The notes: generated by a model not told the origin, from the sequence alone. 64,000 bases of DNA from Chrysoporthe austroafricana (GCA_001051155.2 JYIP02000002.1:5375315-5439314); one strand, 5' to 3'; positions 33,044 to 50,736 are shown, counted from the first letter of the stretch. A program made the numbers and translations.

Positions 33044-34886
33044 TCATTCCAACATCAGCACCATGGCTCGCGTGGTTTCCTTGAGTTTCCGCTTTGCGAT
33101 ACCAACTTGTTTCGAGGACGGCGGCAGGCCAGTCAAACTCCCAAGCATAGGCTTGTTGTCAATTCTTGCCTGTAGCATGCTCTTGTAAGTTTGTGCTGCA
33201 GAGAATTGCTGATCGAGCGTGCTGAGCGCCGCCTTGTTGGCTTCCACTTCTTCGAGGCAAAGAACCAGCATTGGCTCAAGCGTAGCAGTTGGTGTGGAAA
33301 GATCTTCAGCGGAAAATGGCATATCGGCATCATCAAGCACCGTCACGTGTGGTTGAGCTGCCGAGGATGGAGCCAGATGCGTGGAGTCATGAGTCGAAGG
33401 TGCTCCGAAAGCTAGGGCCAGGGCCGGTTGATTCATTGGATTCATTGGAGGCTGGGTCTTTCTGTTGTCTATGGGACCATTCTGTAAATCCAGGGTCGCC
33501 GTAGGTCTAAACGTCGAAGACTTCGAAACACGCCGCGGTGTGAGATTTGCGGAATGCCTGCCAACTGTCGTTGCAGCTGCCGGAGTTGATGGGGAAGGGG
33601 TTAAGATTGACATGGACTTTTGGAGAGAAATGGATCCGCGCTTGCTTCGATCATTATAAACGAAGCCCTGGGTGGCAGCACATGGGGCGCTGTCTGATCT
33701 ATGAGGATCGTCATCCATTTGATCATTGAGTTCAGTGTAGCCACTGACCCTATTCGGATGGTCTCCCGAAGCGTTGTGGCTCGAATGTGTGCTAGCTTCG
33801 AAGCCTGGGTCTGAGTGAATGTCCTGAAGATCCTGGTCACTGCCATCCTCTCGCAGAGCGGGGGCGTTGCGTGGGTTCTGAAGCCTTCTCCGTTCTGGAT
33901 TTGCTGGCGCATGCCTACCCATCAGCTTCAGGGCATGCTCATGTCTCAACTCTCTTGAAGCTCTCGTAGACATCATGTACTCAAGCCAGACATCAACATC
34001 CTGGACGTGGGGTATCTCCTCAACGATATCCTTGAATGCTTGAGCCTGCTGAGCTTTTGCCTGTCTGTGGCACTGATGGCGGAAGTTCTCCACCCAGCGC
34101 TTCTCATCATGCGTGAGCCTCCACGCGCTCTGCAGTCGTAGGACGGTGGCTACGCCTTTTCTGAGCTTCATGCCACGCGAGGTGAGGTTCTCATAGATTT
34201 CTTCCGCTGTCATGCCCTCCTTAGTCATGCGGGTGATCTCGACCTTCCGCAGCGCCTGGACCTTTGACTTCGCGCTGAGACGTGCGGCCTCGCTGTTGGG
34301 CGGAGGGGTCTTGACCTTTCTTTGAGCCTGGGGATGATTAGCCACGGCAACTTCTAGTGAACAGACGTGGTCGCTGGAGCATGCTTACTCTCTGCCTCAT
34401 GCCCCACTTGATGCGCACTCGACTGATGGCTTTATCGCTCGTCTGGACGCCCATCGCGACCAGGGCATCAGCGATGGTCTTGCAGTTCTCGCCTCTCTGC
34501 GTACGCGCCTCGATCTCAGTCCTGAACGCCTCCAGGTTTGAGCCGGTGCCCATGCCTTTCTTGTGAGGGTACAGCCATCCTTCTGAGCTCGGATTGTTCA
34601 GGCTGGAGGAGCAAGGGTCGCGGCGGTAGGTCAAGTCAGCACTCGACGTGTCAACCCCGGTGGTGACGACAGGCATGGTACTGCTGCAGGCGCTGTGAAA
34701 ACCCGTTCTGCTAGACGCCGAGACATTGTCACCAACAGCCCCGACGTCAGAAGGTGAGGCGGAGGGCGCAGGCGCCGAAGAAACAGCAGGATGGGACTGA
34801 CGCAGCTGAATAACAGCATCAATTGACGTGCCGTTGGCCTCGACTGATACGTTGTGCTGCAGGGAGCCCCCGGCTGCCATCCTCAT
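33044..34886 (-). CDS. Putative nuclear DNA-binding protein with Clr5-like helical domains
   Basis: Two exons (34,389-34,886 and 33,044-34,327) with a 61-base intron (GTAAGC donor, GGCTAAT branch, CCCCAG acceptor) give 593 residues. A second ATG lies two codons after the first. The first 110 residues are Ser/Ala-rich. Two helical units follow: FRTEIEARTQRGENCKTIAD...RVRIKWGMRQR (residues about 125-166, across the splice) and VEITRMTKEGMTAEEIYENL...VLRLQSAWRLT (about 185-235). Each repeats the small helix-turn-helix pattern with a closing Trp seen in fungal Clr5-type domains, so DNA binding is a reasonable inference. The middle is low complexity; a C-terminal helical stretch (EVEANKAALSTLDQQFSAAQ) may be a coiled coil. 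No lesion found. Confidence 0.75.
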
Positions 34887-39798
<4,912 letters not shown>

Positions 39799-40099
39799 TA
39801 AGCAGTAGATAGGCCTGGTTCAGCCCAAAAACAGATTTTACATAGTTTAAAATATATATCACCCGCTATACGTGTTTCAAGACGTCCTACGAGTCTGGTT
39901 TCAGGACTTCGTCCTGCGCCTCGTTCATGGTATGCTAAGTCGCCACACCCCTTAAGTTAAAGCACCCCCTACCTGTCCACCCCCCCTACCTGGCGCCCAT
40001 ACCGCCATTTCGACTTATCCCTTAACATTCCTTTTTTTCTCAACGAATTCTTATCGAAATTTCTTCATTTTTTCAGAAAACCTCTATCGATAATTAAAG
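39799..40099. other. Transition to the repeat compartment
   Basis: 3' end of the catalase-peroxidase, then C-rich sequence (CACCCCCTACCTGTCCACCC near 39,963) that probably belongs to the 5' end of the transposon that follows. I could not fix the terminal repeat. Confidence 0.4.
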
Positions 40100-41204
40100 A
40101 TGGTCTATACAGAAGGCGACATTCAACGGGCCATTATTGCGGTCAGGGCTAGCGTATCTCAGCGAGCCGCCTCTTCCGAATATGGTATTCCAAGGGCTAC
40201 TCTTCGGCTTCGCCTTGCAGGCTCCTCATTATGTCCAATCGCTCAGGAAGCAGCTCAGAGGCTTTTTGCCGTTTAGGAAAGAGAACTAGCCTTCTGGGCT
40301 ATTGGCCAGGCTGCTATGGGCTTTGTTCCGACCTATCAAGAATTGAAAGCTTTTGCTTAACGAATCCTTATAATCAAAAGCGATTTTTAGCCTTTAGGAA
40401 AAAACTGGCTGGCAAGCTTTTTATAGCGCAATCCGATTTTTAAGACTTTAAGGGCCAAATAGATCTTTTCAAATTATATAAATAGAGTTATAATAGAAAT
40501 AATCCGGTTTTGGTTCTAGCTTTTTAATTAGCTAGAAATAAGCTTGATAAAATTAGCTAATAAGTAAAATATAGACGAAATAGGAATAATGGAAGGCTAA
40601 AGAGATAATGGCTTGGTTTTCGGAAGCTCTTAAAGCTATTTAATATAAAGAAAATAATCCGGATTATATATTTAGATTTCGTTTCTCGAATGCATATCGG
40701 CTTAAGGCGATTATTTACTCTTTTTCGTAATTTTTAAAAAGAAAACGGTTTAGCAATAATAGTTTCCTCTCGATACGGAACTTTTTAGGGAATAGCATTT
40801 TATTGCTATTGAAAATAGCTAAATAAATAATAATATAGCTTTTGAATAGCTAAAAAAGATCTTTATTCTAGCTAGCTAGCTAAAAGACTTTAAGGAAACC
40901 AGATTATTAATTCTGAATAGCTATAGCAGCTATATAACTGAAGAATTTATATAGCTTTATTTCTTAAATAATATTCGGCTAATTTACTTACTTCTTTATG
41001 CTTTATACGTTTTCTAGCCTTTTAATTTAAAAACTTTCTTGTTTTTAAAAAGGGCATATAGAAAAAGGGTCGGCTTATTAAATTGGAACGATATTAATAT
41101 AGCTAGCAAGCGAATGTTTCTCGAAAACTATTGCTTAATATACATTAATAGCCTTTTCAAACAAAATATTCAATTAAAGTAAAAAGCTATTAATTTATAG
41201 CTAG
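40100..41204 (+). pseudogene. RIP-damaged pogo/Fot-type transposase, cut by an LTR element
   Basis: From the ATG at 40,100 the product starts MVYTEGDIQRAIIAVRA and RAASSEYGIPRATLRLRLAG, a Psq-type helix-turn-helix, followed by the CENP-B/Tc5-like part (AIGQAAMGFVPTYQELKAFA). Stop codons then appear, many as TAG or TAA where Gln is expected. Further on (about 40,900-41,060) the DDE part is readable (TEEFI, FLNNIRLIYLL, LKRAYRKRVG) with LLIL-D changed to LIL-N. The sequence stops at 41,205 where LTR element A begins; the C-terminus is not in the window. The first 300 bases are much less damaged than the rest. The intact enzyme would be a Tc1/mariner-superfamily cut-and-paste transposase. Confidence 0.75.
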
Positions 41205-41637
41205 TGTTATAACCCAATATATAGGCTAGGCAAGCAATACGAAAGAAGAACTGGCAGGATATTATATTATTAACCTTGCTCGGAAAGAGAATACGTACGC
41301 TTATATAAGCAAAGGGTCAAGGGCATAATAGCTAGGATAGCTAAGCTATCCAGGCTATCCCAGACGGATAGCTAAGCTATCTAAGCTATCCCTAATAAAG
41401 AGCTAGATATATATAAATAGGATATTTGCCAGATAAATTACTATAGCTCTTCAGTTATAAATCTAAATATTATTTAGACTTTATAGTATATTCAAGTAAT
41501 AGCCGTACAAGCTTATAAATATTGCGATACTTTATTAAATATATTTCGGTATTCAAAGCTATACTTAATACCGCTTTTGCTAATATAAATCCTTTAACCT
41601 TATAATTTATCCTAGAATTGCTATAGCGTTTATAATA
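41205..41637 (+). repeat. 5' LTR of element A (433 bp)
   Basis: Starts TGTTATAACCC and ends GCGTTTATAATA (a mutated CA end). It is similar, in plus orientation, to the solo LTR at 50,296-50,736 and, in reverse complement, to the LTRs of B, C and D. It contains a patch of GCTATCC/GGATAGC units (about 41,325-41,395) where the related LTR has other short repeats. The 5 bases before it (GCTAG) do not match those after it, as expected for the first LTR of an element. Confidence 0.8.
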
Positions 41638-42515
41638 TTTTTATGATTCTTATTTAAGAACGGTTTAATATATACCCTTTAAGCAATATTTGAAATACGA
41701 TAGTATTCCAGATTCCGTCTTTTTCTAGCAATTAAGCTTTTCAGGAAAAAGCCTTAACTATCCTTACTAATGAATAGCTCTAGCAGCAAAATATAGCCTT
41801 ATACTAGCAACTTAAAAAGGTTAAAAATGAAATTTTCCGCTTTAATGCTTTCTAGCAAGCTAAGGCTTTTAAGCTCGATAAGCCTAGCCTTTATAAAAGC
41901 ATTCGAAAAGACTTTTAAGCTTTCTTAATATAACTTAAAGCTTATTTCAAGCATTATAGTATTCAGTTCAGGACTATTTACGACAAGATCGATTTCGTAG
42001 GAAATCGTTTCGAAAAGACTGCTTTTCAATAATAAAAGCCGACTTTTCGCAATTATTTAAATAATAGCGAAAACTTACGCTCTAAAGATACTAAGCGCAT
42101 TTTCTAATGCTATGCTAACTTTGAATTAGCCCTTATCAAAATTTTCGGAAACCTGGACGAATAACGTATTGCGGTACAATAATTAAAGGCATTCCGATAA
42201 ACCGGCTTAATTATAAACTATACGGCTAAGTTTAAGCAAATTATTGCTTACTTTAATTACGAAAATAAATTCTTTATGGATGCTTATTATACGGGATTTA
42301 AAGAAGAAAATAAAGATAAGCTTTATAAGGAAAATCGGCCTGAAAAATTTAGCGAGTTTATTAATAAAGCAATTCGTATCGATAATCGATTTTACAAATA
42401 GCGCTAGCAATAATAGAAGAACTATAATAGCATCTCGAAATACTAATCTAATTCGAGAAAATGCAAGTTTTAGCAAAAGAACCGGAATAATATAGCTTAT
42501 TCAAATACGATATAT

Positions 42516-42927
42516 TGTTATGAACGCTGCAGCAAATCCTAAGATAAACTGTAAGGTCAAAGGGTTTATGCTAATAAGAGCGGTGCCAAGTACTGCCTTA
42601 AGCTTCAGGACGAATTCATTAAGTATCGCAATATTCATAAGCCAATGTGGCTATCAATAGTAGAGTCTAATTGATACTTAGATTGACGACTGGAAATCTT
42701 ATCTAATTGTCTAGCTGAGAGTTCTTCCAATCTTATATATTTCTTTCTTTGGTCCCTGACTTATATTTGCTTATCGGGGCTTGCTGCTGCTCACTAAGCC
42801 TCAGTAAACCAGGCTGAGCCCTGATAACTCTAACCCTAGCTTACGTAATCTTTGCGGGGTACGTATTTTCATTTCCTGGTTTGGTCCTAGGTTGGGGTTT
42901 TTTCCTTTTGTATGCTAGTTCATAACA
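42516..42927 (-). repeat. 3' LTR of element B
   Basis: On the plus strand starts TGTTATGAACGCTGCAGC and ends TATGCTAGTTCATAACA, giving inverted TGTTATGAAC/GTTCATAACA tips. It has the same length as its partner and differs from it mainly by C/T and G/A changes. It carries a short telomere-like CTAACCCTAG patch. Confidence 0.9.
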
Positions 42928-44489
42928 TTATCTCCCGCCTATCGGTTGTTATCCCTAATAATACTTTGTGAATGTCCTTGCTCGGCGGTTTTCTTATCGT
43001 ACTTTCCTTATTGAGATATCTTATAGAGTCGCTAAGTCTCGTAATTCTTTATCTACTCTTTTTTCCAAGAATCTTGCCTGCCTTGAGCGATTTTCGTTTA
43101 TCGAGTCTCGAGGGTACGAAATTATGCCTTATTCGCTCTGTCTTGAAAAGGGCTTGTCGTATCGTATGGTGGATAGGGTTAAGAGTTATTCTAATTGTAC
43201 GAAATGGGGCCGTTCTTGCGATGCCGGACGGGTTCCGTTATTGTCTTGTAAGTTCCCCCCCCCCTTTTTCTTCTTGCTCTTCTTATCCTTCTTCCTGATC
43301 CTGTTACAGTATTGCGAGTTACCGATAAATTATCCCGGATCGATAGACGTAAGGTTAAGGAAGAAAGGCGGCTTCTCGAGCTTTAGTCCCGCATAACCGA
43401 ATCTTTAGCTCGTTTTGCACGGCTAAAGAAATAACGCCGTTTTCTTCAGGAAAAGGGGATAAAGTTGGTAAATTAAGGTCTGGAAGAGGAAAAGCGTAAT
43501 TGTATGGCTGTCGAAATGCAAGCGGTAGTTTCTGAAAAGTCTGCAGCTATTGCCGCAAATCTTTCTTTTAATAGTTTTGATTGGAATTCTATGAATGTTA
43601 GTAATTCCGTAATGGACTGGTTTGGTTTTTTGGGTAAGGCTGGTTCCTATTCTGGATCCGGGCAGTCTTCTTAAGTAATTTGAGTAAGTAAAGCTTTTAT
43701 AAGCTTATTCTTTTCCGTTATTGTTTGTCCAAGTAATTTGCTAATGCTCGAAATGCATTTTGTAAGTTAGTCTTGGGTTCTTATGAATTCTTACTTATCG
43801 GGTAGTTTTTCTATTTGACGAGGTATTCGGGGTCGTAATCTGGTTTGCGGTATTTGAAAATCCGTTCGATTTCGTATTCTGGCTCGTTACTTTCGATTTA
43901 AATGCTTTTGTCTGTTTTGGTTGAATTTAGTACTGGTTCGAGGAATGAAATGTGGAATACCGGGTGAATTCTCATTCTATAGGGTAATGCGAATTCGAAA
44001 TTGATACTTGAGATCTTCTTTAGGATTTTGAATAGTCCCAATTTCTTATGGTCCAGTAAGTAAGAGGGTTTCGTTATTTTAATATATTCTTTTCGTCGAA
44101 TAAGGTAGACTTTATCCCTTTCCTGTAGGATTGGTCCCTCAATCCTTCCGGAATTGGCATATTTCGTTATCTTTTCTTATACGAATTTTAGTTCTTTCTG
44201 GAATTCTTCCTAGATTTTTTTAATTCTTCTAATTCGCTTTTCTGCAGCTTTTGCGTTTGTTCCTGATATCTCGTCGTAATAGGCTATCGGGTTATAGCTA
44301 TAGAGCGCATAGAATAGCAACTTTTTTGTTATACTTATATTTGCGCTATTATATATAAATTGCGTTAAGGGTAGGAGGTTAACCCAGTTATTCTGCTTAT
44401 AGTTTATATAATATTATAAGTATTGCTTGACAATCTAGTTAGTTTTTTCCGTTTGTCTATCTGTTTGTAAATGGAATGCTATAGATATT

Positions 44490-44690
44490 TTTTGTTATAT
44501 TCCGAATAGTTTTGTAAGTAAAGTCCAGAAGTTTGATACGAATTTTTTGTCTCTATCGGAAATGATTTTTTTGGGCATGCTATAATTGGCTATAACCGTT
44601 CTGAAAAACGTATATGCGAGTTCTTCCGCTATGCTGCTTTCCTTATATAGTAAGAAGTAAGCGTACTTGCTTAGTCTGCAAACCATTACT
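44490..44690 (-). pseudogene. Integrase core fragment of element B
   Basis: Minus-strand open piece with CRLSKYAYFLLYKESSIAEE and IISDRDKKFVSNFWTLLTKL. These are the RLSKYAHF and DRG/DxxFxSxFW landmarks of Gypsy integrases. Open only for 63 residues between stops. Confidence 0.8.
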
Positions 44691-45699
44691 AAGATACTGT
44701 CGTATTATATTTTAGTTAAGGGTTCTCGTAAAAGAGGTAGCTTAGTAATGAAATCCTAGCTGATAGATTGCCAAACTGCTTCCGGAACCGGGAATAGTTA
44801 GAGCAACCTATAAGGCTTGTGATATTCGATCTTATTCTTCCTGCAGCTATTACATTCTTGTAGGATTCTTTCGATTTTTCGTCTGAATCCTGGTAAGTTC
44901 TAGTATCTCTTGATTCTTTCATAAATAGCCCTGATTCCTTGATAACCATATGCTAGTATACTATATATGGTCCTGATATATTTGTCTTGTTTTTCGGGGG
45001 TTATATTTTCAGGATTTCTTCCTTAATTCTCGATTCTGATAATTGTATTGAGTTCTTTTGCTTCGTTTACAAGGCTGCCGTCTTTGTCTTGTCGAAAGAT
45101 ATTCTGGAATTCCTTTGGTTCTGAATTTTGGTAATCTAATCGTCTGCTAAGTACGTTTGCTCTGCTATTTTCGGATCCTTTATAATGGACGATTTTCAGA
45201 TCGAATTGCGAGAGGAATTCTGCCTATCTGATCTATCGTTTGTTCAAGACTTTAGTAGTTATAAATATTGTAAGATTCTTGTAATCCGAATATACTATAA
45301 TTTGGTATTTAGTTCCGATCAGATATCGCTATTATTTTTCGAATGCTTTGATAATCGCTATCAGTTCTTTATCAGGGATGCCGTAATTGAGTTCTGGGCC
45401 GTTTAGCTTCTTTGAAAAATTGCTTATAACCTTAAGGCGTCCTTGATTATCTCTTTGGCCTAGCTATCCGCCGAATGCGTAATCTGATATATCGGTTTCA
45501 ATTTCAAAAGGTTTCCTTAGATCTGTTTCGCAAAGAATAAGTTCTGACATAATTCGTCTTTTGATTTCGTCAAATGCTTTCTGTATTTCTAAGGTCTATC
45601 CGAACTTCCGATCTTTCTTTATTAAATCTATAAGCGGGTATGCGATCTTGCTATAATCTCGGATAAACTATCAGTAGAAATTGGCATATCCGAAAAATG

Positions 45700-46420
45700 C
45701 CCTGACATCCTTAATATTCCTTGAGGTAAGCCATTTCCGTATTGCTTTGACCTTATCTTATTGCATGCTAATCTGTCCTGGCTCGATAGTATAGCTTAAA
45801 TAGTTAACTTTTTGTTAGTAGAAATAGCATTTGCTTGATTCGATTAGAAGTTTGTTATCTTATAGCATCTGAAATACCTCCTGTATATGCTGCTTGTATA
45901 TTTCGAAGTCTTTTGAGAAAATTAAGATATTATTAAAGTAAATAATAACAGTAATATCCAGAAACTTGCGTAAGACATAATTAATCATTTCTTGGAAGGA
46001 TACTGGCGCATTCGTAAGTCCAAAAGGCATAATTACGTATTCGAAATGTCCGTAACGTATTCTGAAAGCTATTTTCCAGATATTGTCTTCCTTAATTCTG
46101 ATATGATAGTATCCTTCCTTAAGGTCAAGAATAGTAAATTATTTAGTTCCAATCAGTCGATCCTTTATTTCGCTTGCTAGCGGCAATGGGTATCGATTTT
46201 TGATAGTAATATCGTTAAGCTGTCAGTAATCTATACAAAGCCGTAATTTGCCATTCTTTTTGGGTACGAACAGGATAGGGTATTCTGCTAGTAATCGCAA
46301 TAGTCGTATATAGCCTCGCTTCAAGTTCTCATTAATATATTCTTTGAGCGCTTTGAACCTTGCTTCGTCGAGTCCGTAAATAGGGAAGAATTTTGGCTGT
46401 ATTCCTTCTTTCAAAAGGAT
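45700..46420 (-). pseudogene. Reverse transcriptase domain of element B, catalytic Asp pair lost
   Basis: The N-terminal part reads FPIYGLDEARFKALKEYINE and YPILFVPKKNGKLRLCIDY at 46,400-46,223; further on MPFGLTNAPVSFQ-like sequence and the box ITVIIYFNNILIFSKDFE at 45,954-45,907. In active enzymes the box is YxDD; both Asp codons read AAT here, as G-to-A change of GAT would give. Confidence 0.8.
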
Positions 46421-49400
46421 CTCGTAATCGTACGGACCATATTCTGGTAATCCCGTATCAAACTTCCCTTGCTATAATTTCTTGAATTCGTAATACTCTC
46501 TTAATACGTTTTCGAATATCGGTATTAGTCCTTTTTCGTCTTCTGCAATCTATAAGAATATAAGGTACTGTTATGCGTATTTTCCTTCGCTAGCCTCCTA
46601 TCTTTAAGGCTCTTATATTCTTAATAGTTTCGGGTATCTATTAAGTGCCGGGCCAAACTGTTTTCTGGCGTATTCATATTGTAAGAGCTGTATTTCTTTA
46701 TAGTTCCACAATCCGTATTTCTTTATATTGCTCCGTACTTAACCGTATCTCTATTAGTCGATAGTTACTTGTAATCTTAGTTCGTTCCTAACTTTCGTCT
46801 GGAGGTTTAAAATATTCGTAACCTTTCCCTGTTTTGCGGCTTATCTTTCAGCTCTAGGGGTATTTATAAGCCTGTTTAAGCGCGTTTTTCTTGCGCTATC
46901 TTTAATAATTAGGTCTCTTCCTTTACCGGTAATTGCGACTTTCTCAGTAAGTACGGCTTATTCCCATAAGATCTGGCCAGTAGTCCAATCGATTCGAAGG
47001 TTATGCTTCTTAAGCTAAAGTATTCCCAAAATCAACTTATATTATGCCGTATTTATAATGTCAAAAGTAATATTTATCGTAAAGCTTTAGATCGAAATAA
47101 GTAAGTAATCAGTTTCCATATCGATTATACTTAAGTTGTACGTAACCGACTTTCTTTCTACAATATTGAGCTTATAGGAATCCTTTTTCTGTATCCAGGG
47201 AATTCGTTCCCTATTAACGACTTCGGGCGAGATAAAATTTCCTTATACGCCGCTATCCAATAATGCGTTATATCGTTATCCTTTGATATATGCATCCAGA
47301 ATTATATGCTTTTCGTTTTCCTTAATAATAATATATAGAGACCTTATAATCCTGATCGATTATTATCCTATTACAGGCGATCTTTCCCTTTTGGGATATC
47401 CTAAGCGCTTCTCGCTGCTTGCTATATTAGCCTTTTTGCTTGGGCGTAGTTCCGCTGCCGATTCTTTTCGATTTTCTGTAGCTTATGCCATTCTTTGGCT
47501 TTGTCCTATGCATATATAGAATATGCTATTACGTAGCATTATCTCTATATAGTTTTCCTCTCGATACATATTCGTAAGCAGTTATCCGGTAGTCCGATAT
47601 ATGCGTTATTATCTTCAATATGCAAGACCTTTCTGAACTTTCCTCTTTCTTCTGCGACAAGATGGATCAATTAGTCCTATTCCCTAAATAGGAACCAATT
47701 GTATTTGACTTTCTCGCTAAAATATATCTGGCAATTGTAATAAATATAGCAAATCCAAGCAAGTTTATAATAATAAGAATATAAATAACTGATCCTTCCG
47801 TTTTCTTAGAGTAAGCATCTACTATTCTGGAATAGTATGCCTTGGAAAAGTTCTTTTATTATAAATCTATAAATGATATATTCCATTTCCGTATATTTGG
47901 ATATCCATTTGCTGCAATCTTAGCAGTTTTTCTATTAATAGCGGGCTGTTTCTTCTAATAATTCTTCATTAAGGATTGGAATTAATAGGTTATCCGGCTG
48001 TCTATCGGGGTATGCCGATTTTTCGGGAATAATGCTGGGTATTAATAATCCCAGTCTTATAATACCGATTTCCTCTTCTACTATATTGCTCTATTGTCAT
48101 TCCAGATAGTAGCCCAAGGGGTATTTTCCTAAGTTTTCATTATCTTGTAAGGGTCTTTTATTGGAATAATCGGAATTATTATCCTGGATAACAATATTGT
48201 AGAGTAGGCCTTTCTTGCCTATAGCGAGTTGCCGCTATTTCTGAAGCTTGCGTAAGAACTATCCTGAACTTTCCTTTCTTAAGAAATGCAGTAAGCAATA
48301 ATCTTAGTAGCAGGCTATCCAGCTGATATTGCCGTAATCAAAGTCCGCTACTTATTCTGGTTAAATGTTTTTGTTTAGCTAATTAGGTTTCTATCGCTAA
48401 ACGATATTAAGCTATTTCTCTAAGACTAGCTTCCATTTTCGTTTCTTTTATTCTTATTAACAATTGCGGGCGATATAGCCTTTCTTACTGCAATTGTAAT
48501 AAGTAATTCCTTTGCATTATTCGCGTATAAGGGTATCTAGTTCTATAGGCCCAGCATATATAATACCCGAATAAGCCGTACTGTTCTTGCCTTTATACTG
48601 GAACCTGCGCTTCTCAGTATTTAGCTAATACCGCGGGATAGTACTATAATTCTTCTGCTATTATTATCGTCATTCGTACAATCGGTTATCGATACGGACT
48701 GCCTTATTAATGAATTCGCTAAATTCCTCAAGTTAGTCTTCCTTATAAAGTTCGTCCTTAACTTTTTTTTTAAGTCTTGCGTAATAGGCATCCATAAGGG
48801 GTTCGTTCTTATAATTAAGATAGGCGACGATCTGCCGGAATTTCGCTATATAATCCGCGGCCGAACCGGTTTATCGAAATGCCTTTAACTATCGTATTGC
48901 AGTTTGTCATTCATCTGGGTTTCCAAAAGTCTTGGTAAGGGCTAACTCGAAATTGGCATAGCGCTGGAAGATACGCTTAATATCCTCCGAACGAAATTCC
49001 TTACTGTTATCCAAGTAATCGCGAAAGGTCAGTTCCCACTACTAGAGGGCCGTTCTTTCAAAGCGACTTCCCGCAAAGTCGATCTTGTCGTAAGTAGTTC
49101 TGAACTGAGTTCCATAATGCTTGAAATAGGCCTTGAGTTGCGTCAAGAAGGCCTGGAAGTCTTCCCGAATGCCTTTATACGGGCCGGGTTTGTCAAGCTT
49201 AAAAGCTTTGGCCTGCTAGAGGGCGTTAAGGCGAATAATTTCGTTCTTTATTTCCTCAAGCTGTTAATATAAAGCTACATTCTGTTACTGGAATTGTTCG
49301 TTAGTAAGGGTAACCAGTATTTCTTCCTGAAAGGCCTGGATATTGGACGAAAACGGGGTCTGGGGCGCTATTATATCCTGAATATTGCTCAAGGGGTATA

Positions 49401-49433
49401 TACTAAACCGGTCTTGAATAAGAATTGTCAAAA

Positions 49434-49845
49434 TATTATAAACGCTGCAGCAAATCCTAAGATAAACTGTAGAGTTAAAGGGTTTATGCTAACAAGAGCG
49501 GTACCAAGTACTGCTTTAAGCTTCAAGACGAATTTACTGAATATCGCAATATTTATAAGCCAATATAGCTATTAATGGTAAAGTCCAATTGATACTTAGA
49601 TTGACAATTGGAAATCCTATCTAATTGTCTAGCTGAGAGTTCCTCCAATCTTATATATTTCTTTCTTTAGTCTCTGATTCATATTTGCTTATCGGGGCTC
49701 GCTGCTGCTTACTGAGCCTCAGTAAGCCAGGCTGAGCCCTGATAACCCTAACCCTAGCTTACGTAATCTTTGCGGGGTACGTATTTTCATTTCCTGGTTT
49801 GGTCCCAGGTTGGGGTTTCTTCCCTTTATATGCTAGTTCATAACA
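49434..49845 (-). repeat. 5' LTR of element B
   Basis: Partner of the LTR at 42,516-42,927. Its first bases are TATTATAAACGCTGCAGC (TGTTATGAAC mutated by G to A) and its end TATGCTAGTTCATAACA is intact. It carries CCCTAACCCTAG, two telomere-like units. Confidence 0.9.
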
Positions 49846-50295
49846 TATATGCTAAACTAATAGAATTAGATATTTTTATATAGGAATAATATAAGGGAAT
49901 TATTTGCTATAATTGCGGCAAAAAAGGCTATATCGTATGCAATTGCTATTAAGAAAAGAAAAAGCGAGAATAGAAATTAATTCCGGAAAAATAGGTTAGC
50001 GTTATTTAATAATAAGAACTCAATTAACTAAATAATAATATCCTATCGGAATAAGTAATAGACTTTAATTATAGCAATATAAGCTGGACGGCCTATTATT
50101 AGAATTACTGCTTACTATATTTCTTAGCGAAAGAAAGTTTAGAATAGTTTTTATGCAAACTTAAAGAATAAAAGCAATTCGTTATAAAAAGGAAAAGTTT
50201 TCTTTATAATACGGCTATAAATAGCAGTAATTCAGATTATTCGAATAACTTATTAAATATTAGGGAAACAGACTTAGGAAAGTTTCCTTTAAACT

Positions 50296-50736
50296 TATTA
50301 TAACCCAATAAGAAACCAGGGTTGCAGAAGCAAGGACTGGCAGCCAGGCGCCTTGTCCCTATCCCCACTCAAAGGAGCTTCTATAAGCACTAACCCAGAG
50401 TTAGGGTTAGATAAGATAAGGATCACTAGATCACTAGGCGATCCAGTAAGCCAGGATCGCCGGATTATCTAGTAAGCCAGCAATCCAGAACTGAAAAGCT
50501 GGATATATAAGAATAGGACATCTACCAGATAGAAATTACTATAGCTCTTCAGTCGTAAATCTAAGTATTACTTGGACCCTATAATACTTCCTAGTAATAG
50601 CCACCTTAGCATATGAACATTGCAAGCATTTATTAAACAAGTTTCCGGTATTCAAGGTTATACTTAATACCGCTTTTGCTAGCATAAACCCTTTGACCTT
50701 ACAGTTTATTCTAGGATTACTGCAGCGTTTATAACA
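50296..50736 (+). repeat. Solo LTR (441 bp, TSD AAACT) inside element A
   Basis: Starts TATTATAACCC (TG mutated to TA) and ends GCAGCGTTTATAACA. AAACT lies on both sides (50,291-50,295 and 50,737-50,741). Element E at the right edge has the unbroken site (TCCTATAAACTATTATTTC, AAACT at 63,934-63,938), so the insertion is proven by comparison. Same family as the LTR of A, but it carries a different short-repeat patch in its middle and a TTAGGGTTAG motif. Confidence 0.92.

Larger units (their letters stand above)
42516..49845 (-). mobile_element. Complete Gypsy LTR retrotransposon B (7.3 kb), nested in A, inactive
   Basis: Two 412-base LTRs (42,516-42,927 and 49,434-49,845) flank a minus-strand gag-pol. 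The target duplication TATAT is exact (42,511-42,515 and 49,846-49,850). Going leftward from the 5' LTR at the right: gag (about 49,370-48,400) with a CCHC knuckle at 48,461-48,500 whose first Cys is changed; protease motif LLDSGV at 47,246-47,263; reverse transcriptase (about 46,420-45,700) with YPILFVPKKNGKLRLCIDY and the catalytic box YFNN at 45,929-45,940 instead of YxDD; integrase (about 44,690-44,490) with ISDRDKKFVSNFW; and a terminal VFHISFLEP motif near 43,950. A purine-rich tract (GGCGGGAGATAA on the minus strand, 42,928-42,939) abuts the 3' LTR. Stops throughout. Confidence 0.9.

Noticed and set aside
42207..42495. Minus- and plus-strand open frames at the gag of element A, repeated at 61,597-61,885 and 63,185-63,388
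   Set aside because: They are shadow frames of the damaged gag coding region, present in each copy because the DNA is homologous.
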